The notes beneath the pieces were generated by a model. It worked only from the letters and a program-made list of their open reading frames with translations. It did no database searches and had not been told where the DNA came from. From the NCBI RefSeq assembly GCF_947172395.1, contig NC_069087.1, positions 17,180,889 through 17,244,888 on the forward strand: a DNA stretch of 64,000 nt. The letters are read 5' to 3'. Below are positions 30,051 to 41,900 of the stretch, in pieces (within the stretch, counting starts at the first letter, position 1; each line of letters opens with the position of its first letter). The translations under genes and the position numbers were made by a program. This DNA comes from Bicyclus anynana (taxonomy: Eukaryota > Arthropoda > Insecta > Lepidoptera > Nymphalidae).

Positions 30051-32252
30051 GATGACGATCAAAGAACTCATGACTGATATCTGTCGGAGAATTCGTGTTC
30101 TGAATAAGATGATCCTGTATCAATGGATCAATGACACAAAACTTTGATGAAACCGATTATGTGGTTTCTTAATCTCAAAACAGCCATCCAAAAGCTAAGG
30201 TGTGTTGTCATGAATCAAAAATTTAATGATTGACACTAAAACTAACAAACGTGTACTAGGAGTATATAAACGTTAACTATTCGAGATCTCCACGCAGTGC
30301 AAGTGCAGGGTCAAGTGCGAACTGACGCAATAAAATAAATTAAGGTCATTACACGGTTGACACGTTTAGGCCGTTTATGGCCGCATTAACTTGATTATGC
30401 TATAAATTCTACTGAGATTAGGGAATCGTGTGTCGTAAATTACTCGTTAATTTCATATCTTCTTCTTACTATGTTTAGACTGGTTTTTCAGTCGTAATGA
30501 TATGAGAATTATTGATGCTAAGACCTATGAAGCTTATTAGTTGTAATCAGAGTTTTATAGTTCTTGTTTGATAAATAAGTATATTTTACGTGATTTTGTC
30601 TCGAAATATCAAACTGGTGGTTGTTCCAAACATTTTCAAGTAAACATGCTATAGTTAGATTTGAATACACCAATTTGGGCCAGATGATGAAAGAAGTAGA
30701 AAGAATAGTTGTTTATATACTCTAAAGCTCGATAATTTAAAGGGTGAAATGAACTCCGAGATATTCTAGGTACGGCAAAAGCGATAAACAACTTCATTAA
30801 TGTTTTTTTTTAAATTTCGGATTCGTTGGATAGATACGATTAATGGATACTACAGCAATTACAGATAACTCATTGACCCTTGTGTATCGTAGCCGGTGCG
30901 TGCGTGGGGTCCATAACTCTGGGGATAATCGCGACACCGCGTAGGCGACCCCATAACTGTTCAGCGTATATTTAACGGTGTTAGACCTCTCGGGCGATAG
31001 CGCGCCGCGAACACCGACATCTGTATCAGTAGTAACTTAAGTTACAAATAAAAACGTCATAAATGGGTAATAAAATCTGTCCACGCCTTGAATTATAGGG
31101 ATTTTTACTTCAGGGAACTCGACACGGGGAAATCAAAAATGTGTTTTTAAGGTTCTGTAGCTCGTAAGGAAAAATCTGAAACTTAATAGGATGATGTCTG
31201 TTTTTTCTGTCTGTCAAGACACTTTTTCTTTGGAAGACATGAAGCTAAATATAATATAAAATATACAGGCCCTGCAATTTCTGGATGCGATAAAAAAACG
31301 AAAATTCTGCGTCATCCTCATCAAAAGATACAGGCTTTTCTAACGTTTTCTCTAATAGCTCAAAAATAACTTTAAAGATAGTTTAAAAATACAATATAAT
31401 ATATAGTATAAACCGCAAATATGCACTGTTCCCTAACTAAATGCACTTTGAATAGACCAACACAAATGACACTCCGTTTCCTATGTCTATAATATGAAGG
31501 AACTATTGAAACGGGGACAGTTGAGAGGTCTTCAGCGCTGGTTACTGCGGGATTTGTTAGAGGTGCAAGGCTAATTGTTTCGTACGCGAACGTAAGATTT
31601 ATGACGTCACGGAGCTTGCGAGCCGAGCTTGAGGATTATAATTGTTGCTCTAAGTTATCTCTGTGTTTTATCGACGAGCTAAAATGAAGTCTTCCGTTAT
31701 ATTGGTAATTATTTTGTTTTAAGCACCTAATTGTTAATTTGAAATTGCAGAGCATTATAATTAAGGCAAAGGCTAGTCACGATATTCATTATCTTCTCGC
31801 TATGTGTATTCGTCTTGATTCTATATTGAAGTCAATTAATAACTTTGTTAATATTTACTTTGTTCTTTTATATTAATAGATAAGATTCTACCAGTTTTTT
31901 TAAGATCTGGTGGATTCGAGAATTTAAGTATAATTTATATTTAGTCAATAACGTCTTCATACGATTTTATGTAAAAAGTCTATTATTTATTTTAATATTT
32001 TTTTTTACGGATATGTGCTTTTCGTAAATTATATTAACTATTATGTTGTATTGTGTCATTTTTAAATAAAAAAACCCATAATAACAATTTCTGTATAAAT
32101 ATTATGTGTAAATTTCATCCAAATTTGCAAGAAATCTACGAGAAGTAATTACTCAAATTTACTTTACAATATTACTTAATTACAATATTAGCATGTCATT
32201 GGCTTCTCAATGGACTATAAATCCACAGTTTCTAATTATACCGTTTGTTTAA
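30051..32252. other. No gene recognised; CpG-rich patch at 30885-31025
   Basis: The patch (TAGCCGGTGCGTGCGTGGGG ... ATAGCGCGCCGCGAACACCG) is single-copy-looking and could be regulatory. I see no ORF, TATA or splice signal. The rest is AT-rich. Confidence 0.35.
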
Positions 32253-32591
32253 TTAATTATTATTAAACGTCCAGTTATAAAAGCACTTCGATTGGATTGT
32301 GCCCGTCTTACCATTCATTATATCCAGATGTTTAGTCCCTAAATTGCAATACAGCAAGGAATTCTGCCCATTCATGGTGCGGTTGAATGGCTCCGGACCG
32401 CTACAACGGAAATTATGGGCGCTGGACCAATGCATGGGAACAATTGCATAATCCGTATTCGCTGCCATCACTGCATTGCATCCATACGACATTATCAGAG
32501 GAATTTCCGATGACAACATTTCCATTGCCGACTTCAGCTTGGTTCTTACGGTCGGAAAGCTATAGCTGTAGGTTTTAGGAATTTGAGGCAA
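32253..32591 (-). CDS. Unrecognised 112-codon open frame (doubtful)
   Basis: Frame MPQIPKTYSYSFPTVRTKLK... with four Cys and a mixed, protein-like composition, standing out from AT-rich surroundings. I recognise no family. There is no evident signal peptide or membrane segment, and no splice sites were placed. It may be a decayed element, an exon of an unknown gene or chance. I keep it only as a candidate. Confidence 0.2.
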   Translation of the reverse strand: MPQIPKTYSYSFPTVRTKLKSAMEMLSSEIPLIMSYGCNAVMAANTDYAIVPMHWSSAHNFRCSGPEPFNRTMNGQNSLLYCNLGTKHLDIMNGKTGTIQSKCFYNWTFNNN

Positions 32592-34128
32592 GCTTTAAAC
32601 TTGTCCCATACTCCTATGCTATAGCACACATGAACAGGACTGCATCTATTTTAAGGCGAAGGGAGGCATCTTTTTTTTGTGAAAAAAAAAATCTTTAACC
32701 ACCCCAAAATTCGGACATTAATTGACTTCCAAAAAGCAGAAACCTCCGTTATCTAATTCTCTATTTCCTTTTTTCCTGGATTGAGGAAACATGTTTTCCC
32801 TAAATCCTTGCTTTGATTCCATAACAGCCACTGTTTTGGCCATGGATTTTTCAAAACTTCCGATGATGAGGTCATTTTAAAAATACCAAGTAGTTCGTTA
32901 ATTGTTCGTTCGTTCGTGTGATTAACTAACACTAAAATGACAAAATGACAATAAGCTCGCTCGTTTTGAAAATTTGTGTATAGGCAGAAAATGCCGTTTG
33001 CATTTTTTAGTAGGTAGTATTGGATTGAAAAATATCTGTCTTTATAACGGTTCAATAGTAAACGCAATGGATATGCAGTAAGACCTTACAATACCTGGGC
33101 CTTCAGAAAATGTTCAGAATACGACTCCGCGATCAGATGTCAAATTAGACCATTTCGGGACGTAGGGAAAGTAGTGTAATAAATCACGGTGTCTCAACGT
33201 CTCATTGCGCGTGATTAATAAAGTTTGATATACGCTTATTGTGTCGTGAACGGAGGACCTGCTACAGCCAGACAGACAACATTTTATTTAAGTTTGTCAG
33301 CCCATAATTACATAAGTAAGTACGGTAGCCAATAATGGAGATATTAACGTGGTGGCTTTGGAAGGTACCAGACTTCAAAGGTTGAAATCCTCAATTTTCC
33401 AAGTTAAAAACGTAATTTTTTGATATTTTCTCTGGGATATCATGAGATAATTCATCACATCACCAGTCACTTAGCTGGGAATCTTTCGCTAGAAACCCTT
33501 ATTATATATTTATAGTTCTTTAAAAAATCTTTAACGGTGTTTTTCGAAGGGTTGCGACGAAGCTAATTGACTGGCGATTGGAGGAATGATTTCTCATGAT
33601 CTACAATCTCCATAATTGGCTGTACAAGCCAAACATATAAGCCTTATAATAATGAGGCAAGTCTGGCTATAGCTGGCTGTCGGTCCATTATTGTGTCGGG
33701 ACCGTTTCAATGTTTCGATCGGCGGATTTTAATTGGTCATATCGTTAACACGTTTTACGCGAAATTTATTTTCACTTTTTTTCGGTTCGTTATCTTTGTA
33801 TCGCGTTTTTGCTTTCACTGTGTTCTTGTTTGATTTGCACGGTTTGTGTTTTATTGATTCTCTTTTAGGCTCGTTTGGCCGAATCTGATATGCAATCAGA
33901 TTCAAAGTCAACATTCGTTTATCAAATTAGAATGATATGTGCGTTTTGAATTATCATTACGTTTGTTTTAACATTAATATTACAATGGAACTTAAAATTA
34001 AAGCTCATGTCATTCTATAGATGGCAGGAAGTTTATGATGTCATATAGACGGTATGTTTTGAAAAGAAAATAACCTCTTTATTTACCTCTTAACCTCTTT
34101 TAACTTAAAACATATTTCTTGCACATGA
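32592..34128. other. No gene recognised
   Basis: AT-rich; the 104-codon minus frame at 32753-33067 lacks any domain. Confidence 0.35.
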
Positions 34129-34336
34129 TAGCGGACGCCCGAGTGGAATTTAGATTTTCCACAAATCCCGCGAGAACCATGGATTTTTCCGGGATGAAAA
34201 GTAGCCTGTGTGTTAATCCAAAGAAACTTCTTTCATTCCAAATTGCAGCCAAATCGCTTCAGTAGCTGCAGCGTAACGGAGAAACAAACACACTTACACA
34301 TACACAGAAACTTTCGCCTTTATAATATTAATGTGA
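34129..34336 (-). mobile_element. Helitron-like element (subfamily 3) flanked by a 12-bp repeat
   Basis: The minus strand reads from CATTAATATTATAAAGGCG to GGGCGTCCGCTA. Its flanks share ATTTCTTGCACA (34114-34125 and about 34336-34347), which is unexpected because Helitrons do not make duplications. Confidence 0.6.
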
Positions 34337-35992
34337 TTTCTTGCACAACGTCTTTTTACCGTGTGTAAAGCCATGATAATAAAGTAATATCAACATGACT
34401 TTATATTCTACATACTTTCTTGCAGAACCAATAAAATTAATTAGTTCAGAATGCTTTTCTTTGCGTATACTAAAAGATCTCGACATATTTTTGCATTCTC
34501 GTCAATACATCAGTACGAATGTTAAGGTTATCTTTTTGATTGATGAGGTGACATTAGTGCTACTATGTAAACACGACCCGCTGGTCCTGCGCCGGACATC
34601 ATATCGGCTAATTAGTTTTACTTATCAATATCAAGTGCAACGTATAAATAAGCACAGCTCTTTTCCATATATCAGTACAAAATGTATTTAGTAAATGTGT
34701 ACACATCGTGTGTCTGTACATTAAGTAGTGTCCAAAAGTTGAAAAGTTTATATTATCTTAAGTCTAAACTTTTCTATACTTTTTTACTTACACCATGTTT
34801 GTATAAGCAAGGACCGCTGGACCTATTTTTATAATCTTTGTTAATTAGTATTATCTCTGCCTCAATACTATTAATAATAATAATAAATAATAATAATAAA
34901 GCCTCTTTATTTCCCATAAACCTTAAACCTAAGTACAATATATTCTGTAGTTTTTACTTAAACAATGTTAGAAATACTAAATAATGTTCATTAATATTTG
35001 TGTTAATTTTTACTTTTTTATTATTATAGGAATCCCTTTGATAGGGTATAGGCCTCCTCCAATTTCTTCCATTCATCTCTTTCCTGCGCTATTTTAATCC
35101 AGTTTTCAATACCTACTATTAAATAAACGAAAAGATATTCTTTTTTATATGGAACGACCTTGTTGATAATATATCGAAAGCTTTTTTTTGCATACCGCCC
35201 ATAGTCCACTAATAAAATATAATAAATGAATCACAAAGAAAACAGTTTGCAAATGAAAGCTATTTTCCAGAGTTTCAACAATTCATTTTTATATACACTG
35301 ATTTACACAGAGGAGTGAAATTCTTTTAGTTAGCTATTAAATACTATCATAGGGTAAAGTTTATAAAGAAACAATAATATTGTTATTGACACTATTATCT
35401 ACTGATCAATCAAATCAAATCAAATATTAGGTACTATTGTAATAGACGGGAAAAGTTGAAATCAGAATCTCTAAACAAAGTCGCGGGTCGTACTCAACAA
35501 ATAAACAGAATTCACAGAATGTTGATTGCGATGAATCTCTACTTAATTTAGATTAATGAAAGCGTTATCACTCGTCTCGCCTCGGTATCGAAACACGCGT
35601 CATACGTTATGTTGTTGTGTATGAGCCGATTAAACCGATTAACCTCCTCCCGGCCAAGTTCAGGTCAGGGGCGAGTTAGATAGGGCGATAATTGGCGCTA
35701 AGCACTCTTGGATACACTGGCTTTATAGCTACTATGTATATCCATTATTATATTAACTAGATGTTCCTGTGTTATGGGAATATCGGGACTTAAATTAGCC
35801 TATTTGTTATACAATACTGTAATTTATATCTGTGGCAAATTTTGCCCAGATTGTCCAGAAATTTTGTTCAGAGGTTCTAGCGTATGAGTAACAAAAAGCC
35901 ATACATCAATTTCAAACTTTCACAATTATAATATTAGATATTATACTCTTAATATTAAAACCAAATATCGCTGACTGACAGACACATCATAA
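34337..35992. other. No gene recognised; AAT-rich microsatellite
   Basis: (AAT)n-like run at 34866-34901. The 98-codon frame at 34395-34691 lacks a domain. CG-richer text at 35570-35710 is not identifiable. Confidence 0.35.
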
Positions 35993-36051
35993 AATCTATT
36001 CTACTAGACTATGACTTCAATTAATGAAGTCATAGTCTAGTAGAATAGATT
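35993..36051. repeat. Perfect 27-bp inverted repeat, 5-nt loop
   Basis: Arms 35993-36019 and 36025-36051 are exact reverse complements, loop ATTAA. There is no similarity to the MITEs of this window. Confidence 0.9.
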
Positions 36052-36088
36052 CTTTTGCAATTTAAGAGACTTATCTCAGAACTTCAAT

Positions 36089-36365
36089 TTTTTTTTTATT
36101 CTTTACAAGTTAGCCCTTGATTACAATCTCACGTGATGATAAGTGATGATGTAATCTAAGATGGAAGTGAACTAATTATTTTAGAAGGATGATGAAAATC
36201 CACACCCCTTGCGGTTTCTACACGACATCCGGAACGCTTAATCGCTTGGCGGTACGTCTTTGTCGGTAGGGTGGTAACTAGCCACGGCCGAAGCCTCCCA
36301 CCAGGCAGACCTGAACCAATTAAGAAAACCTCAATCGGCCCAACCGGGGATCGAAAATTGGGCCC
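36089..36365 (-). mobile_element. SINE family B, minus
   Basis: Poly-T then TTCTTTACAAGTTAGCCCTT at the left (tail), GGTACGTCTTTGTCGGTAGG in the body and TCAATCGGCCCAACCGGGGA toward the head. The head itself is partly eroded. Confidence 0.75.
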
Positions 36366-36510
36366 ACTATTCAAAACGATACAGAAATAAAAAATGTACT
36401 AAAAATATACGAATATAATTTTGGATATATAGGTACGAGTAGAAAAGTAACGCTTTACTGCGCCTTCTCTTCCTCAACTGTTCATTGATTGATTGGAGTT
36501 TTATATAACA

Positions 36511-36705
36511 CTAGCAGACGCCGTGTAGTTTCGCCCGCGTGGTTCCCGTTCCCGTAGGAATACGAGGATAAGATATAGCCTGTAGCACTCGGGTAGTGTA
36601 GCTTCCCAACAGTGAAATCATTTTTCAAATCGGTTCAGTAGTTCCAGAGCCTCAAAACATACAAACAATTAATCAATTCTTTGCTCTTTATAATATTAGT
36701 ATGGC
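36511..36705 (-). mobile_element. Helitron-like element (subfamily 5), minus
   Basis: CTAGCAGACGCCGTGTAGTT at the left (reverse 3' end, after A), GTTCCCGTAGGAATACGAGG, AAATCGGTTCAGTAGTTCCA, and an AATATTAGTA 5' end at the right. Confidence 0.6.
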
Positions 36706-37012
36706 TGATAAAACAAAACCAAATTACAAAAATCTATAATAAAACACTAAAATTGTGTTTTAATATAAAAAAAAACACATACTATATACATTAAGTCAAT
36801 TAACCTTGAGTTTATCCCGGCTCAAGTGCAGGTCAGTGCCAGTTTACCCAATTAACCAATGCTCTAGTTAATGGGGTGCTAATATACATTGTTGCTAAAG
36901 TGCTTATTTAAACATCGTACGCCACCTTTTTTAAAACGCCATTACAAAATCTCGCAGTATTAAGGTTTCACCACATTTAACGAAACGAAATCGGCTTTAA
37001 TTCAGTGTATCA

Positions 37013-37195
37013 CTAGCAGTTTTACCAGCGTAGTTCCTTCCCATGAGAATATACGGAGATGAAATATGGCTCCTGGCACTCACAAAAGACGTGGTTTTCT
37101 AGTGGTAAAAGAATTTTTAAAATCGGTTTAGTAGATCCAGAGATTAACCCTACAATACCACAATGTTTACCTCTATATAGTATTGGTATAGACAA
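37013..37195 (-). mobile_element. Helitron-like element (subfamily 5), minus
   Basis: CTAGCAGTTTTACCAGCGTA at the left, CCCATGAGAATATACGGAGA in the interior and AATCGGTTTAGTAGATCCAG, with a weak AGTATTGGTATAG right end. Confidence 0.55.
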
Positions 37196-37851
37196 GTAAG
37201 TAATTAGAATTTGAATAACTCCAATTATAGTCTGGTCCATCTAACTACTATATGTCTTTGCCACGATTTCGATATCGTCGGACATAAGTACAAAGCAAAA
37301 TGTATAAGAATGAAAACAGAACATACTAAAATCTGGTCGTGGACAAAAAAGGTATCCACCTCAGCACATAGCTACCGTGGTAGTAGAAATTAGAGAACAC
37401 TCACAAATCGGGGTAGTTAAATGTGGAAATACCCTAACAGTATGATGACATTAATGTCAGATTATAGCTTATTAATAGCTATTATAGAGCTATTAAGTAT
37501 TTCAGATACATTGTAACTTAAATGAAAGATCGCAACAAAGAACCCTTTTAAAATATGTTTCATTTGTTGTTTTATGCCCGAGGTGCAATCTCGAGTACGG
37601 CTAATTCCTAGGAGTGCCCTTTAAGGAATAATCCGCAACCTTTGAATGCTTTGTAAATAAGCGGTGATGAATTAAGCGTTTAAAGTACGCAATTACGAAT
37701 GCCTAGAATTATATTTTAAAGAGGTAATTTAAAAATGTTTTAACAGCCACAATACCCCAGCGGCTTAGGACTTCACTACCGATGAATATATTTGTAGAGG
37801 TTCCTGTAGACTCAAATCCTGTTGCAAAAATCCTGTTGTTGTTTTCAATGT
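37196..37851. other. No gene recognised
   Basis: AT-rich spacer. Confidence 0.35.
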
Positions 37852-37981
37852 TTTCATACTGTTACTATCGCGTTAACGTAAACGCGTAAAAGAAACAGTT
37901 GTGTAGTTGTGCCACTAGATGGCGCTGTTTCAATTCCTTAGATAGTCGCGTTTACGTTAACGTGAGCGTCACAGTATGAAA
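37852..37981. mobile_element. MITE with ~32-bp imperfect terminal inverted repeats
   Basis: The left end TTTCATACTGTTACTATCGC with GTTAACGTAAACGCG is mirrored by CGCGTTTACGTTAACGTGAG with CACAGTATGAAA. The interior carries ACTAGATGGCGCTGTTTC, a motif of a common lepidopteran repeat. Confidence 0.7.
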
Positions 37982-38798
37982 CTGCCACTAGGCCCTTTGT
38001 ATATTACGTAACACAAGCTTGTTTACATACTGGTGGAAACAAAATCTCTAAGCCCGTCCCAGGATTCAAACCCACGTACCACCTAAACGAGGCAGCTGAA
38101 AGCTGTTTGGCCGGTTATAAAAATAACATTAAATTTTACACCACTAATCAACTGAGAATCGAACTCGGCTACTTGCAAATATTTACACCACTTCGCCAGG
38201 CTGCTCACGCAGGTTAAGACGTCGGTCTAAATATGCGCAGGCAGGTCTAGCCCCCCGCGGAGCCTACAGTGTAGCTAACTCGCCGTAATGCCGTTAACTA
38301 CAATTTCCATGAAGAAAACTTGATTACAACACTCCGGGTACACCGACGCTAACTGCGCTTCCTGGGTCATTTGACGACTGCGGAATAATTTAGTCTCCCA
38401 TTAAAAATTATTATTACATGTGGGGGTACATTAACATAAATGGTACTGTAACAATATATTTCTTAGGAGTGAATACGGCAAAAGCAAGGATACAAATTAC
38501 AAGGATCCGAGACCTTTTAAGTTTTTTGTAGTAATTGATGGACCAAACAGATGGCCCACCTGATAGCGAGTAGAACAGAGTAGATCAGAACACACCTCTT
38601 CCTTAAGTCGTGATCCTCAAATGTGATGGTTGTGACCACCTCCATCCTTTATTTTGATATTTACTTTTGTATCACACCATCTTATCCTTTCTTCGGATAC
38701 CCGGATAGCATCATAAACCGTGCAATCGAACCATGAATATGGTCAAACCAATGTATCGGGCTAAAATCATAAAATTAATAATGTCTTGTCCTTTGCAG
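37982..38798. other. Upstream intron sequence of the outspread-like gene; no exon seen
   Basis: Contains tRNA-like or SINE debris near 38060-38110 and 38155-38250 (GGATTCAAACCCACG, GAGAATCGAACTCGGC in reverse) without a complete structure. It ends in the CTTTGCAG acceptor. Confidence 0.35.
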
Positions 38799-38987
38799 CC
38801 TGACACAGTCCCGCAAGCCAGCGTGGATATGACGACGGTCCTGGAGGTCAGCGACGCGGACAGCGTGACGGGCCACCCCCACAGCCTGGCCATCACGGCG
38901 CCGGAGCGTGTCACCTTCGTCAAGGGCACCTGCAGGGAGGAGGCCCGCTGGTGGGCTGACGTGCTCAGCGTGTATCCTAGGAGCAAG
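38799..38987 (+). CDS. osp: Outspread/MPRIP-like protein, exon encoding the PH domain C-terminal half
   Basis: Acceptor TTTGCAG|CC and donor AAG|GTAACC bound exactly 63 codons, phase 0. The product PDTVPQASVDMTTVLEVSDA... RVTFVKGTCREEARWWADVLSVYPRSK follows the first PH domain of MPRIP (p116Rip) and Drosophila Outspread: 'LPQGTINM' strand, 'TGHxxSL' turn, and the C-terminal helix with the conserved Trp pair, then 'YPR'. GC-rich, third-position-biased codons contrast sharply with the flanks. Family members link F-actin, RhoA and myosin phosphatase in the cytoskeleton. The preceding exon, expected to carry the 'KWQRRFF'-type PH start, was not found in this window. It may lie in the long upstream region or outside. 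Confidence 0.85.
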
Positions 38988-41900
38988 GTAACCTTCTAAT
39001 TAGTATTAAGGGTTATTCCCGAAGGCTTAAAAAATTAGCCAAATTATACCTAAATACGTATTTCTGGGCAGCTGAGCTGACTGGTGTTTTGAAAATATCG
39101 AATTCCACACATAATCACAACTTCCCAGAGTTACATAAAGAAGTGTCCTGTTCTTCACATCATTCCAATGTTGACTCAAACGTCATTTCTTCTTTATCTT
39201 AGTTAGTTACATTCAATCCAATCTGTGCTCAAACGTTAACTGTATTATAATTGCTGCACCCAAAAAAAAAATCAGAAACCAATTAGTTTCAATTTTAGAT
39301 CCACCATAAAATAACAATATTTACTAACAATAATACCGCGTTTTTTAGACTCAAGAGTCAAGATTTATGCAAAACATCGTCTGTCTGCATAATAAGAATA
39401 AGACTTAATTCATGTCATTATTAGCGTAAGCTCCGCGCTTTTTCCTGTTATCTCTAAACATCAGTCGGTATGAAAACACAAATCACTTCCACATTGTAGC
39501 GGTGGCTACAATTTGCGCACGCGCCGACCGCCGGCTTCAGGAAGTCGCCGACCGCCTCATTAACCGTCACTTCTCGTTCGCTTAGAAACGTAAATACTAT
39601 ATTTTGGGCCCGACTTCCCTGTAATGAGGACATGCGGATGCATGCAGATTATAACTCGATAAATTGGCCTAAGGGGTTCACGGGCCAGCAATTATGCGCC
39701 AGCTAATGGCGGCAGATTGAGCGTGTTGCACTCCCCAGGAATGATAAGAGCCGTCTCGATAATTTTCCGTTTCCGGCGATAGGTAATGGAAGCGTTGAAT
39801 CGTTGATAAGCATCTGAGGCGAGGATTCTTCGGAGGCGCGCCACGCTTGCTGCACACCTGTGAGGAATACTGCGATAATAGATGCTGGATTAATTAAAGG
39901 GAATGTGTAGCGCGTATCGAGGATTGCGGAGACGTTTTTTAATTGCGTACGTCTCTTTGTAACGTGTGCAAACTATTTGAGATAAGATGCGTGTTAATAA
40001 ATGCAGTCTTCTAAAAGTATGTTTTAAATGAGTGCTGGGTTTCTATTTGTGCGTTTCCTTCCTAATCATCCACAAGATTTACAGCGTACTGAGATAAACA
40101 TCACTATTTTATCCACCTCGTTGTAATATAAATTACATTCCGCGTACATCTACGCGACCACGCCCCACGGCTACCTCATTATCGGCTAAACAGCAAGATG
40201 GCAGATTGTGTCACCGCTTCCCATTAGTTCGGTCTTCGACACCGAGTTTGGGAGCAGCAGGAAATGCTCCGGGGGAAATCTGGGCCAGGTCTGACGTGTA
40301 GCCAGATGAGTCAACCGCTGGACAGATCGTGTCTGAATTACAGATGGTATCGATTATCTTATTGAAAATTATACTCGGAATTGCCAGCCCGTATCTGGAC
40401 GCACTAAATTGCGTACTCAATATCAATGAGGATAATAATAGAGCGTAAAGGTTAAGATATGAAAGCTGTATGCAGCTGAAAAAATGTTCGTTTAAAATTT
40501 TTAAAAGAAGAAAATTATTTTAAAAAACAATATCAGATTTTGAGACTTAAAAACCATCCCAAAAGGGAGAAAAAACAAAAGTGACGATAACAAACGAAGC
40601 AGGCTTAAACCGAATATCTGTTAAAAATATGATTTATGTTTAACTATTTTGATAATATTTGGTGTTTAAAATAAACAACGACCTTAGTTTCCTATTTTGC
40701 AGAGTTACAACTACAGAAGCTACGCTAACAAACCTTCACCTATATAATACTTGTTTACAATAGAAATGCACTGTACCACAATACACAAGCCACTTGAAAC
40801 TAAACACCGCACATTCCCGGACAAAGTGGCCAGGAGCGTGACGATTTGCATGAGTCACAACCGGATCATGCCCTTGACTTTAATCCATGACATGTAACCT
40901 GATAGACGAGAACACAAAGGATATAAGCACGCTTGTTTTACATGCTTATGAACAAGTATTGTAGTATAACTCTCGTATTAACGCTAGAGACGCTGTGGAT
41001 GTGTGTTGTCGAGCAATAAACCTAGAGAACATTATAAATGTGTGTTTTCATATAAGTTTTGTTGACACGGGAATTGGATGACTTCTCGGACCCAGTGGCG
41101 AATACTTTCCTCTTTATAAATGTCAGTTGAGTAAATCCTACATTTACAGGGTATCACACTACCATGGCATCGTCGTAAGATCACATATACTCAGTCAATC
41201 AGTCGTCATTGTCGACAAAAAAAAGAGATTCACTATTAACGGTTTCAGTGATAAATGCATTACTTACACTGTGTGTTTGAACAAACATTATTACTAACAT
41301 TCAATTCAACAGAAATTAGTTGCACAGTAAAAGTTCTGATGAACTGCAAAACATTACTCGTACATTTGACAAGTATCTTAATGTTATGACATACACTATC
41401 TACTACAATCTCTAATTTTAGCTTTTTATTTCATTGTCGTATCCAATCCAACGAAGAAATTAATTTCGTTTTTTTTTGAGTTACATAAGGTAATTTGTAC
41501 TGAGAGTAGTATCTTTTATGATTTACAAATGCTCGCATCAGCTTTGTTTATTATTAGTGTTTCTACCATTTGCTCTATATACGGTTTCTAAAATATATTG
41601 ACAATTTGTAATTTTCCATATTCCCATCCATATGTGTGGTTACAGCTACTAGTACAAAAAACATCTAACGTCAGCTGTTATTGATACTTTTGATATTAAC
41701 ACCTCGTCTGTAATCGATCTTCGGCGTCATCTCATTCACATGACTTTTGTGGCTTCCACTGTTTTTATACGTTTTATGTCCACCGCGGCGATTACCGCCT
41801 AACGATTTGATTAACCGACAGATTCAAGATTTGTGTAATACGATACTTTAATAACGTCACTTTTTTGTCCAGAAGGCATGATACCCACAGTGCGGTGATT

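Noticed and set aside
38711..38986. Minus-strand 91-codon frame across the first outspread exon
   Set aside because: Antisense shadow of a GC-rich exon whose plus-strand product is recognisable and properly spliced.
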